Shown here piece after piece: positions 24,810 through 36,300 of a DNA stretch of 64,000 bases (its first letter is position 1; each line of letters starts with the position of its first letter). This DNA comes from Paenibacillus anaericanus (lineage in GTDB: Bacteria > Bacillota > Bacilli > Paenibacillales > Paenibacillaceae): positions 2,152 to 66,151 of the forward strand of contig NZ_RZNY01000018.1 of the NCBI RefSeq assembly GCF_003994475.1. The letters are read 5' to 3'. The notes beneath the pieces were generated by a model. It was not told the origin of the DNA, did no database searches, and saw nothing but the letters and a program-made list of their open reading frames with translations. The position numbers and the translations under genes are program-made.

Positions 24810-26027
24810 TTACTGACACTCCTTTTTTTCATTTAAATTCACCATTGCTTTAATAATTTGTAAAGCAACTTCTCTCGCCATAAGGGGTGGAACAGCATTT
24901 CCAACTAATCTAAATCCATGCCACTTTGTGGGATGAAAATACATCCAATCAGGGAAACTCATTAGTCTGGCCGCTTCTCTAACTGTAATAACCCTAGGTT
25001 GCTCATAGTGAATTGACCGTAGGGCTGTATATGATCCTTTGTCACTTTTTGTCCCTGCACGAATTGTTGGAGATAGCCCGTCAGCATTTAGCTTTTTTCT
25101 ACGACTGCGGTGCACCTCACCTTGTATAAGATTTGTGAATTCTTCTCGAATTCGTTGCTCATGCATTGTTCGCTTATAATTGGTAATGATATTAGAATCC
25201 CAATCCGGGCGTATAGTAGATTTATCATTAGGGTCTTTAACTAATCCTTTCATTATCTGTGCATAATTCGAAGTATATAAAACTCCTTCATTCCGATATC
25301 TTACGCAATCTCCTTCTATAAGCTCTTCATATAAATCTGGATTAGGAAGATCACCTATAGCATCTGAAACTGTTGGACAAAAATTCATATTATCCATTCG
25401 CTCCAATGAAGAGTGATTAACAAAATTAGGATTGTAAATAAATCTGTTATCCTTTGGACGAATATGAGTAGGTTGTGGATACATTAACTCACACTCGATG
25501 TCTTTCCTTGTCCCTAGAATAAATACTCTCTCTCTATTTTGAGGAACACCAAAATCGGCTGCGTTTAAAACTTTAATAGGCGTTATTATTGAATATAACT
25601 CTGAAACACTTTTGAGAAACTGATTCAAAGTTTCGCCTGCTTTATATGAGATAAGCCCTTTAACATTTTCCATTACAAAAAATTTAGGTTTAATATCCAT
25701 AACTATTCTCGAAAACTCATTTAACAATTCATTCCTTATATCATCACTTGCTCTTCTTCCTGCCATTGAAAACCCTTGACACGGAGGACCACCAAAAACA
25801 ACCTCAATCTCATTATCGAGCCCCACTGTCTTCTGTATCTTTTCTTTATTAACTAAAGAAATATCCTCTTTAATAACTTCACAATTTGGAAAATTAATCT
25901 TATGAGCTTCGCAAGCATGATTATCAATTTCTACAGCAGCCTTCACTGTAAATCCTGCCATTTCAAACCCTAATGTTAAGCCTCCGGCTCCTGAAAACAA
26001 ATCAATTGCAACTGGTTTTTTATGCAT
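24810..26027 (-). CDS. DNA cytosine-5 methyltransferase of the SIR2/GHKL cluster
   Basis: 405 residues with canonical motifs: IDLFSGAGGLTLGFE (8-22), PPCQGFS with C83, MENVKG, QNRERVF and GNAVPP. The catalytic loop is the standard PCQG form, unlike the other two methyltransferases in the window, and the target-recognition region (about 185-320) is unrelated to theirs. It heads a three-gene unit with the GHKL ATPase (one base between stop and next ATG) and the SIR2 gene. Presumably it marks host DNA so the pair stays silent. Confidence 0.93.
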   Translation of the reverse strand: MHKKPVAIDLFSGAGGLTLGFEMAGFTVKAAVEIDNHACEAHKINFPNCEVIKEDISLVNKEKIQKTVGLDNEIEVVFGGPPCQGFSMAGRRASDDIRNELLNEFSRIVMDIKPKFFVMENVKGLISYKAGETLNQFLKSVSELYSIITPIKVLNAADFGVPQNRERVFILGTRKDIECELMYPQPTHIRPKDNRFIYNPNFVNHSSLERMDNMNFCPTVSDAIGDLPNPDLYEELIEGDCVRYRNEGVLYTSNYAQIMKGLVKDPNDKSTIRPDWDSNIITNYKRTMHEQRIREEFTNLIQGEVHRSRRKKLNADGLSPTIRAGTKSDKGSYTALRSIHYEQPRVITVREAARLMSFPDWMYFHPTKWHGFRLVGNAVPPLMAREVALQIIKAMVNLNEKKECQ

Positions 26028-26215
26028 AAAATCCTCCTGAAAATGTTATATGAATTAATTATTAGCCTAGAGGATCTTTAAAACTCTGGATAATATGAAC
26101 ATATGCCAACTATAATAATTTAGTAATCCAATACATTTAAACATAATACTATAAAGTATAGCACAAATAACTGGTAACCAAGTGAACGAACTGCCTTACT
26201 ATACTATGTCAATAC

Positions 26216-27799
26216 TCAATAAGATGTTGACCATTTCACCCCCGTCAGATCCGTAACATCTGTAATCCCAAAATACTGAAATGGACACAACAGCTTCCGA
26301 TCTATCGCATCGGTGAGCCGAATTTCTGCAGCAGGACTACCACCAAAATACCCGAGAATATCCTTCCCATCCATCCGTCCCGGCGTGGCAGTTAGGCCGA
26401 GTAGAATCTGCGGTTCATAGTAAGTTAGTAACTTCTGATAGGAAGGTGCAGCCGCATGATGGAACTCATCCACAATGATGTAATCATAGAAATCACTAGA
26501 CGTCCGTTCCGTAAGTTTAAGTGAATTGAAGCTCTGGATACTAATGAACAAATGATCGAGTGCTTCTGCCTGATATCCCCCAACATGTAGCTCGCCAAAG
26601 TTCCAATCCTGCATAATGACGCGAAAAGTATCGCGGCTTTGCTCTAGAATCTCCTCCCGATGGGCAACGAACAGCAGTTTTGCTCCCGGATGGTTCTTAC
26701 AGAATCTTTTATAATCAAAGGCAGAAATAACCGTCTTCCCCACGCCCGTAGCGGCAACCAGCAGATTCTTGTACCGGCCGAATAACGTCCGCTGTGCCTC
26801 CAGCTTCTCTAGCACCTCCCGCTGATAATCGTAAGGTGTTAGCTCGAAATGAAAATGCAGCGTCGACTGTTCCTTTTTCCGATTCAATGCCTCCCGAAGC
26901 TGCACCTCATGGGTCTCATCCTCAGCATCAAACGCCTTGAACTCCCGATCATTCCAGTAGCTCTCAAAAGTCGCTTCGATCTTCTTCAGCACATCATAAG
27001 AATCCTTCTCCGTTACCTTCACATTCCACTCAAGCCCACTCGTCAGCGCCGGGTTCGACAGATTGGAAGAGCCAACATAGGCAGTCGTGAAACCCGTGTT
27101 TCTTCGGAAAATATAAGCTTTGGCGTGTAGTCGCGTCTTGTCCGTATCATAGGAAATTTGGATGCAGGTATTAGGAAGCTTACTCAGCTCCACAACAGCC
27201 TTATAGTCCGTCGCCTCCATATAGGTAGTCGTGATGATCCGCAGTCGCCCACCTCCTGCAGTGAATTCCTTCAACTGCTCCATTAGGCAGCGAATTCCAC
27301 TCCATTTAATGAAGGAAACTAACAGATCAATCTCATCTGAAGTTACAATCTCCCGCTGCAATTCATGCATCATATTGGGCTCTGAATGAGAGCCCGTAAA
27401 TAGTGAGCTTTGCGATAAAGGCGTTGCCGGACGTAACACCTTCTGCTCCTTCAATCCGCGAATATGATTCAGCTTGAAATAAACGTAGGTCAACACTTCG
27501 CCTTGCTCATCCAATCGAAGCTCATTGTACTCTTCCTCACCTAACGTTCCCTTAAGCGTCGCTAGAATCTCATTACAAGTTCTCACCTGCGCAAGCACAG
27601 CCTCATCATCCTGACTCTGCTCCCGCACAACCTTAAGCGCCCGGCGCGTTACCGCTGCTAGATAGGTAGACAACAACTTCCGCGCTTCCTCCGCATCTAG
27701 TACTTCTTTTCCAATCTCGTATTGCTCCGGGTCCAAGGCAGCTAACTGCTGCGTCGTTATATTATTAATGATCTGTTCATATAGTCCTTGTTTCATCAT
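26216..27799 (-). pseudogene. 3'-truncated PLD-nuclease/SF2 helicase
   Basis: 527 residues. An N-terminal phospholipase-D-type domain (HAKAYIFRR and GSSNLSNPALTSG, the HxK and GSxN parts, near 225-255) is followed by an SF2 motor: TGVGKTV near 350, DEFHHAA near 445, LTATPGRMDG near 480. It stops at TGVKWSTSY, before any second RecA lobe (motifs IV-VI) or the DUF3427-type tail expected in family members of about 950-1050 residues. The protein is therefore probably not an active helicase, although the PLD domain could still fold. A diverged copy of its first codons is found at 56102-56144. Confidence 0.78.
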
Positions 27800-28332
27800 A
27801 TGTACCTCAGATTCTCTGAATTATTATCTGTATATTCAACATTCGACAGAAACCGTCTATACCCTCCAAATATTAACAATCAAAGAGCAGAGAAACAAAC
27901 AAGCATTAGGCTTGTCGGCTTCTTTTTCCGTTAATTATAGATACAAATAATTTTATATACTCCACGAATTCCATATTTACTAAGTATATACATTTTAAAG
28001 TGAGTAACGTATATTTGAGCTATACTCAAAGTTAAGTTTCCTTAAGAAGCTTCTAGAGAGACTTCAGTTCTGTAATATAATCCTTTATGGACTGACTTTG
28101 ATCTTATGAAGAGGTGATACAGGTTAAACTGAAAGTTAAGCAGTTGATCTTAAAGTTGCTAGTGTTTACATCTATAATTCGCATTCTATTCTTTCTGCTC
28201 AGTGATGTGGTTTTCGGATATATTACTATTCCTCGTCCTTATGACATTGTAATCCACATGGCAGCTATAGCCCTAGTCATCTTAATATCTATGATACTGA
28301 CAAGTCTTCTAGTTAATAATGATCCCACATAG
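27754..28332. repeat. Direct repeat copy 1 flanking the 28-56 kb block
   Basis: Holds the first codons of the PLD-helicase gene, its upstream region and the small membrane ORF. The same order recurs in the same orientation at 56102-56642 with many substitutions and small gaps (shared words include TTATATTATTAATGATCTGT, TTCGACAG and CCTCGTCCTTATGACATTGT). The gap 27800-28113 holds no other gene. Confidence 0.8.
28114..28332 (+). CDS. Small two-helix membrane protein, start codon uncertain
   Basis: 72 residues read from a GTG at 28114: two hydrophobic helices (LILKLLVFTSIIRILFFLL; IVIHMAAIALVILISMILTS) around a GYITIPRPYD loop. The family is unknown to me. In the copy at 56434 the corresponding start is ATG, but here that codon is GTT (28123), leaving only a GTG that overlaps its own ribosome site. 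Expression may be impaired. A terminator follows 15 bases downstream. Confidence 0.5.
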   Translation: MIQVKLKVKQLILKLLVFTSIIRILFFLLSDVVFGYITIPRPYDIVIHMAAIALVILISMILTSLLVNNDPT

Positions 28333-28346
28333 ACACTTTTATAACG

Positions 28347-28396
28347 AAACAGGAGGGAAACTTCAATAGAAGTTTTCCTCCTGTTTTTTGTTTATT
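28347..28396. terminator. Bidirectional terminator between the small ORF and the SLH lyase gene
   Basis: AACAGGAGGGAAACTTC-AATA-GAAGTTTTCCTCCTGTT with T-runs on both sides, a stem of about 17 bp. It ends both converging genes. Confidence 0.85.
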
Positions 28397-28417
28397 CAAG
28401 GATTTTCCTGCATGTCC

Positions 28418-31400
28418 CTACCGCAACATGCGAGCTTCAAGCAGATGCATTACAACCACGATGGCCTCCGCTCGAGTTGCTTGCTCAAGAGGAGCAAAGC
28501 GATTGCCGTTTCGTCCTTGGACAAGCCCTTCATTGACGGCAGATGCAATCCAGCCTTGCGCCCAGACCGGAATATCGCCGGTATCAGCGAACGCTAACAC
28601 TGTCTTCGATCCTTCGGAGGAATCCAGCGCTTTTGCAGCCATGACTGTAAGCTCCGTACGGGTAATGGACTGGTTTGCCCGGAACGTATGATCTGGGAAG
28701 CCGTTAATAAATCCTTTCTTTATTCCCTTGGCAATATCCGATTTCGCCCATTTCGGAAGCTGAGCCGCATCGGTAAACGAAAGCTCCGCTTCTTCCTTAA
28801 GCGCTAATCCTCTTACCAATAATGCGGTGAACTCCGCACGGGTAATACGCTGATCCGGACGGAATGTCTCATCTGGATATCCGTTAATCAAACCTCCCCC
28901 TACGGCTTGAGAAATGATCGCTTCAGCCCAATGGCCTTTAGTATCTTTCAAGGCTACAGCCTTATCATGCTCAGGTTCTCCAAGACGTACGGATTGGCCG
29001 ATTGCCGTCACTTCTGCCTCAAGCTTGTGATCCACGGTAGTCAAGGCATCCCAACGAACTTCGGAAGCTCCCGCTTTTTTGATCTTGAATGTCAAGCTTC
29101 CGAGCTCAAGATCCCCGTCTGCTCCATCCGTATTGCCCATCATCGTATGGATGAACGTAATCTCACCGTCCTTGACCATCGGGGACACAGTAAATCCTTT
29201 CAGCTTCGAACTCGCCTCAACAAATTCCAGATGAGCGGAATCATAGCTGAGCTTCAACTCATAGGCATATAAATCTCGCACATTTTTCCCTGTTAAATTC
29301 AGCTTAACGGTATCCCCTGCTTTCCACACCGTCTTATCCGCATTTAAATGGTAAGACGTCATACCTTGTGATTGCACAGGTAGCTTATCACTATTCGGAA
29401 CTGGAATTTTACGTGCCATGGCAGCAAGATCCAGCACGTCGATTTTACCGTCTCCGTTTACATCCATTGCCTTCATTTGATCCCAATTCGCATTGGTAAG
29501 AGTCATTCCAAAATATTTAGCAATCGAATTCAAATCATGGATGCTTGCTTTCCCTGAATCGGATGGATTAGTCCCTGGACCTGAATTGCCTGTAGATCCA
29601 ATGCCATTCCCAGGATCCGGCTCTTCGACGTTCGGCTTCTCCTCCTTCACTTTCACTGAAAAGGTTACAGAAGTGGGGGCTGTCTCGATCTCATTCCCCT
29701 GCTGATTCCCCATCGAGGCCCGGATAATATTCAACTTGCCTTCTGTAGTCGCTGTGACATTAGCTGTCTTGAAGGTGAGCTTCAACATATCAGCATTGCC
29801 TTGAATTGGTTGCCCTTCGCCTGCGATAACAAGCTGTACTTGTCCCTTATCCTTACGGGTATCCAAGATGCTGATCCCTTCTTGTAATGATTTAGCGGAT
29901 ACGAACTCTAGCAGGTTCTCATCATATGCGAGAGCAAAATGATTGGCATATAGGTCCTTCATCGAAGTCTTGATCCCATACTTCACCAACAGCGGTTCAC
30001 CTGCGGTTACCTCGCTCGGACCGCTTAGTTCGACTGTCGGCCGCGTAACGGATACGACAATGACCTTCGTCTCTTCAACATTGCCGGCCTTGTCGACCGA
30101 CCGGAATTCGACATTATGAGTACCTTCCCCTTGAATGGCGAGCTTACCGTCTTTCACCGACTTCCATTTGCCTCCATCGATTCGAGCTTCGGTTCGCAGT
30201 ACGCCCCATCCATGCGGATTATCCTCAGCGGAGAACATCAAGGTAACATCTTTATAGTACTCTCCTTCCGTTTCTCCATCTCCTTCGATCTGAACCGTAG
30301 TTGTCGGTGCAATCGTGTCCTTGAGGAGAACTTCCAGATACGACCCAAATTGGCCACCCTCGTTTTTACGGCTGCGCATTTCTGCACTTAAATCACGACC
30401 AACTTGTTGCAAAGCCAAGCTAACCGTTTTATTGCCTTGTAGCTTGAATTTAGCGAATGGCGTCACATTGAATTGCCACCATTGATCCGGCGAAGCGATC
30501 GTCTGCAGATCGATTCGTTCACCTGCCGCAGGTTTATTCTTATACGTTATCGTATCTTCCTTCCAGCTATCGTCATCAATCTCGAATACGCCGATGTCAG
30601 ATTGAGTACCGTTACTGTCTTTTGTTTGGCCATATACATGCAAAGTAACCTTTTCAACTTCGTCTATAATTTGTGAAAGATCAAACTTCAGAAACACTCT
30701 GCGATCATAGGTCCCACTTCCATTACGGATATTTAAGAATCCTCTCGTACCGAAGTTTGTATTCTCATCTCCTCCGCCATTGACGAACGTATCTTCCGTT
30801 ACATTGATCCGAACTTTTGCCGCAGCGTCAGGCTCAAGAGCACCTTCACCGGGAAGCTCCGTTTCCGCTTCAGGATCAATCTTTAGCTTAATTACGTGGC
30901 TTCGTCCCTTGGCACCTTGGGTATCGACTTCCAATTGAATCGTTGGAGCCGTCTGCAGCACTTTAACCGTCGAATCCTTTGCCAACTCCGCCAGTGCGAC
31001 AGCAGCGATTTCTACCTTCACTTTGGATTGCGTCTGCGTTGGATCAGATACAGATACGGTTAATTCGTCACCTTGCTCCTTAACCATGACTGAAGCTGGC
31101 TGATATACACGAACGCGATCCAGCTCCCCTGGCTGCCAGAAATTAATGCCTGTTATACCAAGCTTCGTTTCCTGTACCGCCTGAATTTGCGCCGTATTGC
31201 TCAACACGCGGATATCTGGATTGGCGTTGTAAGCCTGCGTAGCCGCTGAATTAAACGATGGCAAAAGCACGTACGAATACCCGCCATCCTTTGGCAGGAC
31301 TCCATGCTCCATCACTAAGCTGACATAGTTTCGCGTAATCGGATCGGCCGGGCCCGTTGCGTTAATTTCTTTCCACGAACCGGTTCTCGCCTCACGCATG

Positions 31401-33259
31401 GCCCCGACATCAGCAGAATCGGGGAAATAGTAGCCGATATCGGCTCCTTCCGCCGTCCCTTCCAGATGCGCCCATTTCACGCCCTTCAGTTCCTTAGACC
31501 ACCCCAGCTCAGTTGGCATAACCCGACCGTCTACCGTTAGTTTGTTAGTTCCTGCCGTATTGATCATCCGGTTCTCCACGATCGTCTCAACCTCACGGCC
31601 ATCTTTTCGTGCGTCGGGAGTCTTAATGTCGGTCCCAAGAGCAACAATCTCATCGTCAAACATAAACCACGATTTTTTCCCAGTTAATTTGCTTCCAGGA
31701 GGAGCCATATCCATCCCCGCGACACCGAATTGGTTGTCGATCGACGAACCTCCGACCCAATTTTTTCCCGTCGTTTTGATCATCGTTCTTTCCAATCCGT
31801 CAGATGTTGTTCCCGGCATCCGGTAAGAATCAACGGTTGGCCAGAATCCATTCCTGAAATGGTCAGCATCTTGATTATATAAATAGGTCATACCATCGCC
31901 GGTATACCATCCTCTCGTATGCTCACTGTTCATGCCGCCCTCGAAATTGGAAATACGGGAGGAAGACATGCTGATTCCAAAGGTATAGCCCTTTCTGGAA
32001 TGAACGATTCGGTCCATCACCGAAAACTGGCGATGAGCAATCAGGTCACCACGCAGCTTAACGTTAGAATCATTCATCAACTGTTTAAAGTTAACAATAT
32101 CCCTAATCTGCATACCCTCATACATATTCGGCATGCTCGTATCCGAAACCACCCATTCCTTAACCATACTCTTATAGTAGGCAGCCTGATCGGGCGGAGC
32201 GAACTGCGCTAAACGGAGAATCGTCCACACCCCGCCCCTAGTATTGTTATTGAACCGGGAAACCGCTCGGCCGCTGACCATTTCCATAATATGTCCGTTA
32301 TAAATCACCGGCTCGAATGAATCGGTCACCCACTTCCACACATTGCCGAAATCAGAAACCTCGATTGGCCACGACGAACCATTCAGGACTGTCAACAATT
32401 TCGAGACATCTCCAAGTAATACACTACCGTAGCTTCCAGTATAAGCAATGTTTCCATGCTGAATAAATGAACCGTCCATATAAAATCCATCGCCGCTGGT
32501 TACATAAGGAAATACGGAACTAATCGCACCACGCGCCTGCACGATGATCGCTTCGTCCTTTCCAAGTACCCCGCGAAGAAGAAGAGCCAGCGATTTATCC
32601 AACAGATTCGCGCCCGTTTCCTTTAAGCCCGGGGCTCCAATCAATCTCTTCGTCGGATCGGGTATAAATCTATCAATCGCGCTCGTGTAACCTGCGATCT
32701 GTTCAGCAGTTAAATCGTTGTACATTAAAGTTACGATATCCGCTACCGATTGGGGTGATCCAATCTCCCAATCCCACCAATTGTTATAAGTAGCTCTTGT
32801 TGTGTTATAACGATTCTCATGCATCCAATCCAGACCTGCGATAATATCGTTCTTCAGTACCTCATTCCGATATAAAGCCGTGCCCGGAGTTGCAAAGGCA
32901 ATCGCCATATCCTTCAACCGGTTATATGACAATGTGATATGACTTGAATTAGTGGTGCTGTTATAATCCGACCATAAATAAGTTCGTCCCGTCGCTTTAT
33001 TAAGCGTATCCCAGACCCCGCTCTTATTGTCGTTCGTTACTTTCAGGGCATTCGCCTCAACTGAGCCACGAATATCCCCATCATTCAGATCGATTTGCGT
33101 TCCGCCAGTCAAATAATTGAACCATTTCAAGCGGAGCGCATCGAATTCATCTCCCTGCCCAAGCTGTGCTGCTGAGACCGGCGCAACCGGAAACGACGTA
33201 AATATGAGCGAAAAAATCATCAAAAAAGAGACAAAAATCTTGATTCTATATTTCCTCAC
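28418..33259 (-). CDS. Secreted, SLH-anchored PL8-family polysaccharide lyase
   Basis: 1613 residues with a Sec signal (MRKYRIKIFVSFLMIFSLIF, cleavage after AXA near 31). A PL8 catalytic (alpha/alpha) domain follows: NWWDWEIG with N160, SFIQHGNIAYTGSYG with H268 and Y277 nine residues later, the Asn-His-Tyr triad of hyaluronate, chondroitin and xanthan lyases. Next come a beta-sandwich region, a DNRLRE module (FVNGGGDENTNFGTRGFLNI), Ig-like and two cohesin-like segments, a dockerin with EF-hand-type loops (DVNGDGKIDVLDL), and three SLH domains (about 1427-1613). Cleaves an acidic polysaccharide at the cell surface; the exact substrate cannot be read from sequence. Confidence 0.9.
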   Translation of the reverse strand: MRKYRIKIFVSFLMIFSLIFTSFPVAPVSAAQLGQGDEFDALRLKWFNYLTGGTQIDLNDGDIRGSVEANALKVTNDNKSGVWDTLNKATGRTYLWSDYNSTTNSSHITLSYNRLKDMAIAFATPGTALYRNEVLKNDIIAGLDWMHENRYNTTRATYNNWWDWEIGSPQSVADIVTLMYNDLTAEQIAGYTSAIDRFIPDPTKRLIGAPGLKETGANLLDKSLALLLRGVLGKDEAIIVQARGAISSVFPYVTSGDGFYMDGSFIQHGNIAYTGSYGSVLLGDVSKLLTVLNGSSWPIEVSDFGNVWKWVTDSFEPVIYNGHIMEMVSGRAVSRFNNNTRGGVWTILRLAQFAPPDQAAYYKSMVKEWVVSDTSMPNMYEGMQIRDIVNFKQLMNDSNVKLRGDLIAHRQFSVMDRIVHSRKGYTFGISMSSSRISNFEGGMNSEHTRGWYTGDGMTYLYNQDADHFRNGFWPTVDSYRMPGTTSDGLERTMIKTTGKNWVGGSSIDNQFGVAGMDMAPPGSKLTGKKSWFMFDDEIVALGTDIKTPDARKDGREVETIVENRMINTAGTNKLTVDGRVMPTELGWSKELKGVKWAHLEGTAEGADIGYYFPDSADVGAMREARTGSWKEINATGPADPITRNYVSLVMEHGVLPKDGGYSYVLLPSFNSAATQAYNANPDIRVLSNTAQIQAVQETKLGITGINFWQPGELDRVRVYQPASVMVKEQGDELTVSVSDPTQTQSKVKVEIAAVALAELAKDSTVKVLQTAPTIQLEVDTQGAKGRSHVIKLKIDPEAETELPGEGALEPDAAAKVRINVTEDTFVNGGGDENTNFGTRGFLNIRNGSGTYDRRVFLKFDLSQIIDEVEKVTLHVYGQTKDSNGTQSDIGVFEIDDDSWKEDTITYKNKPAAGERIDLQTIASPDQWWQFNVTPFAKFKLQGNKTVSLALQQVGRDLSAEMRSRKNEGGQFGSYLEVLLKDTIAPTTTVQIEGDGETEGEYYKDVTLMFSAEDNPHGWGVLRTEARIDGGKWKSVKDGKLAIQGEGTHNVEFRSVDKAGNVEETKVIVVSVTRPTVELSGPSEVTAGEPLLVKYGIKTSMKDLYANHFALAYDENLLEFVSAKSLQEGISILDTRKDKGQVQLVIAGEGQPIQGNADMLKLTFKTANVTATTEGKLNIIRASMGNQQGNEIETAPTSVTFSVKVKEEKPNVEEPDPGNGIGSTGNSGPGTNPSDSGKASIHDLNSIAKYFGMTLTNANWDQMKAMDVNGDGKIDVLDLAAMARKIPVPNSDKLPVQSQGMTSYHLNADKTVWKAGDTVKLNLTGKNVRDLYAYELKLSYDSAHLEFVEASSKLKGFTVSPMVKDGEITFIHTMMGNTDGADGDLELGSLTFKIKKAGASEVRWDALTTVDHKLEAEVTAIGQSVRLGEPEHDKAVALKDTKGHWAEAIISQAVGGGLINGYPDETFRPDQRITRAEFTALLVRGLALKEEAELSFTDAAQLPKWAKSDIAKGIKKGFINGFPDHTFRANQSITRTELTVMAAKALDSSEGSKTVLAFADTGDIPVWAQGWIASAVNEGLVQGRNGNRFAPLEQATRAEAIVVVMHLLEARMLR

Positions 33260-33310
33260 GATGAAATAACACCCTCTCCCATAATTTGTGGGGGACGTTG
33301 ATTAGTCCCC

Positions 33311-36300
33311 TCATTGCTGCTCTGTCAGGATTTTTTCGGCAAACCATTTTAAATCAATAGCATCAATAATTCCATCGCCATTAATATCAGCTGCCTCTAT
33401 TGCTCCCCAATCAGAGCTTGCGCTGATCTTGCCGAAATGCGCAGACGCTATCCCTAAATCACCTACCGTAACCTTACCGTCCCCGTTAAGATCACCGATG
33501 GTACTCGTTAGTACAACCCTAATTTCACAGGTTGCAGAAAACTTGTCGTCTTCGGTCGTGACCGTGACTTTGGCACGGCCTGGCTTTAATGCGGTTACCG
33601 TGGCTTTGAGACCGTCCGACTCCAGCTTCAAGACGTCGCTATAATCAACCTTCCATTTAAGCTGCATGTTCGTAGCGTTATACGGCATAATCGTTGCCGC
33701 AAGATCTACATTTTCTCCTACTACCAATACTGCTTGCTCGCTGTTCAACTGAATACCCGTTACCGGAATGACCGGCTTTAATGTAATTTCTAGATATGAT
33801 TTATAAATTCCGCCTTCGTTTTCTTTACTTCTTACATCCGCCGTCAAATCCGTTTCCCCCTGCAGGGCCACGCTCAATTGTTTATCGAGTTCTATTCGCG
33901 ATTTGGCAAAGGAAGTAACATCATATTGCCGCCACTGGTTCTCGCTGTCCAGTGTAATCGTTTCAATCGCAGCTCCGATTGCAGGCATGTTATTCCAAGT
34001 AAGCGCACCTTCGCTCCAAGCATTGCTTCCCACTTCATAAGCGCCTACTTTAGCAGTTTTGCCTCGTGAATCGTTGATTCTGGCGTATACATTCAGCTTA
34101 ACTGATTCAATTTCCCCAACTCCGGAAATACCGCTCAAGTCATATTTTAAGAACGTTTTGCGCAAGTAATCATTGGCTCCATTTTTTATATTTAAATAGC
34201 CAACAGAACCAAAGTTTTGATTCGCTTTACTTCCGGCATTTACATAGGCATCTTCCGCAACGTATACAATCACTTTCTCACCTTGGTCAACCGGATCACC
34301 ATCCAATCCCGGCGTTTGTGTCGGATCATATTGAAACTGAATGACGTGGCTCTTGCCGATGGAACCCTTTGTATCAATTTCTAATTTCAAATAAGGCGAC
34401 GTTTGCAACACGTTTATGGAAGCATCCTTCTTCATTTCCTTGAGCACGACTTTGCCGAGATCAACGACGATTTTGTCCTGCTTCTGTGTCGGATCCGACA
34501 CAGAGACAGTCAGTTTGTCCCCATCTTCCTTCACCATGACGGAAGCCGGATTGAAAGCGCGAACAAATTCAGCCTGACTTGCCTCCCAGAAATTGAATGC
34601 GGTCATTCCTAGCTTGTTCTCTCGAACAGCATGTACCTTATTCGATTTGCTCAATATTTCGATATCGGGATTCAGGCTGTATTGCTCGGTCCCAGTGGCA
34701 TCTTTATTCGGCAATAATACGTAGGCGTAAGAACTATTCTGCGGAGCATTGCCGTGATCAAACGCCAAGCTTAAGTAATTTCTCGTCATCTGCTCTGACG
34801 AGCCTCCATTATTAATGTCTTTCCAGGAACCCGTTCTTGCTTCGCGTTTCCCCGCTATATCAGCTCTCTCCGGGAAATAATAACCGATATCTGAACCGGC
34901 AGTATTGCCCTCCAAATGGGCCCAACTCATCCCTTTCAGCGATTCCTCCCATCCAAGAACGTCTGATTTCGCCTTCCCGTCCACGGTAAGCTTGTTCGTT
35001 CCATTTGCATTTAATTGACGATTTTCCACAATCGTTTCAACTTTACGGTTAGCCGAACTTGCAATATCGGAACCCAAAGCCACAATTTCATCATCGAACA
35101 TGAACCATGACTTTTTGCCTTGCAATTCACTTCCCGTACTTCCTTTTAGCGAGAAATTCATTCCTACAGCTCCGAATTGGTCTTCCATCGACGATCCGCC
35201 GACCCAGGCTTTCGGATTATAATACGATGCCCAATCTTTAGGTCCCTGCGCATAGCCGTCAGTTGTTGTACCCGCTAAGCGATACATATCAACTGTTGGC
35301 CAATATTGATTACTGTATTGAGACAAGTCGTTATTATAGAGGCTGGTCATTCCGATTCCCGTATACCAACCTTTCTTGTTCTCTCCGTTGCCAAATTCAA
35401 AGGCTGAAATACGATCTGAAAACATACTGAGCGCAAATCCGTAGCCCGGACGCAGGTGAACGACTCGATCCATCGCAGCAAAATTCTGATGCTTCACCAG
35501 CTCCCCGCGTGACATAATGGTAAAATCTTTCATGATAGCCTTAATCAGATTCATCTCATAAACCGGCATATTCTCGTAATAGTTAGAGAATGTGATATCA
35601 GATTGTACCCATTCCTTGATCATGCTTTTAATCTTGATGGATTGCTCCGTAGGCGCTCCTTCGGCCAATCGTGCCATCGTTCGAATGATTGCACGTCCGG
35701 TCAAATGATCGGAATCCTTCTCCCGAGAAATGCTGCGCCCTTTCACCATGTCCATCATGGCTCCTTTATAGATCAGAGCCTCGAATGAATCCTCGATCCA
35801 ATCATACACATTCTCCACGCTCGGATCTTGGATTTCCCATGGCGATGTGTTAAACAAATACAATAAATCGGCCATTCTTCCGACTAAGACGCCCCCATAC
35901 GATCCCGTATAGGCAATGTTAGAGTGCTGAATTAAAGAGCCATCCTCATATATACCATCACCGCTCTTCGCGTATTGGAATTCCCTAAATATCGAATTTT
36001 GGCCTTGCTCAATCTTGAAGCTCTGCTTACCGACAACACCGCGCAGTACAACAACAAGCGCTTTGTCGAGCAAATTCGCACCCGTTTCTGTCACACTTGC
36101 ATTTTGTACCCTTTTCGTTGGATCCGGTACGAACTTATCGATTACATTTAGAAATTTTTCAAGTTTCTCTTTGGTTAAATCGTCGTATAGGAGTACAAGA
36201 ATGTCCATTAACGCCTGCGGTGTTCCTATTTCCCAATCCCACCAGTTGCCGACGATTTTTTTATTTTCGTTATATTGATAGGCATACATCCAATCCAGGG

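Noticed and set aside
14332-26027. MutL-Z1-AIPR type (mza) system
   Set aside because: GHKL ATPase and methyltransferase fit, but no Z1-domain or AIPR-like gene is present.
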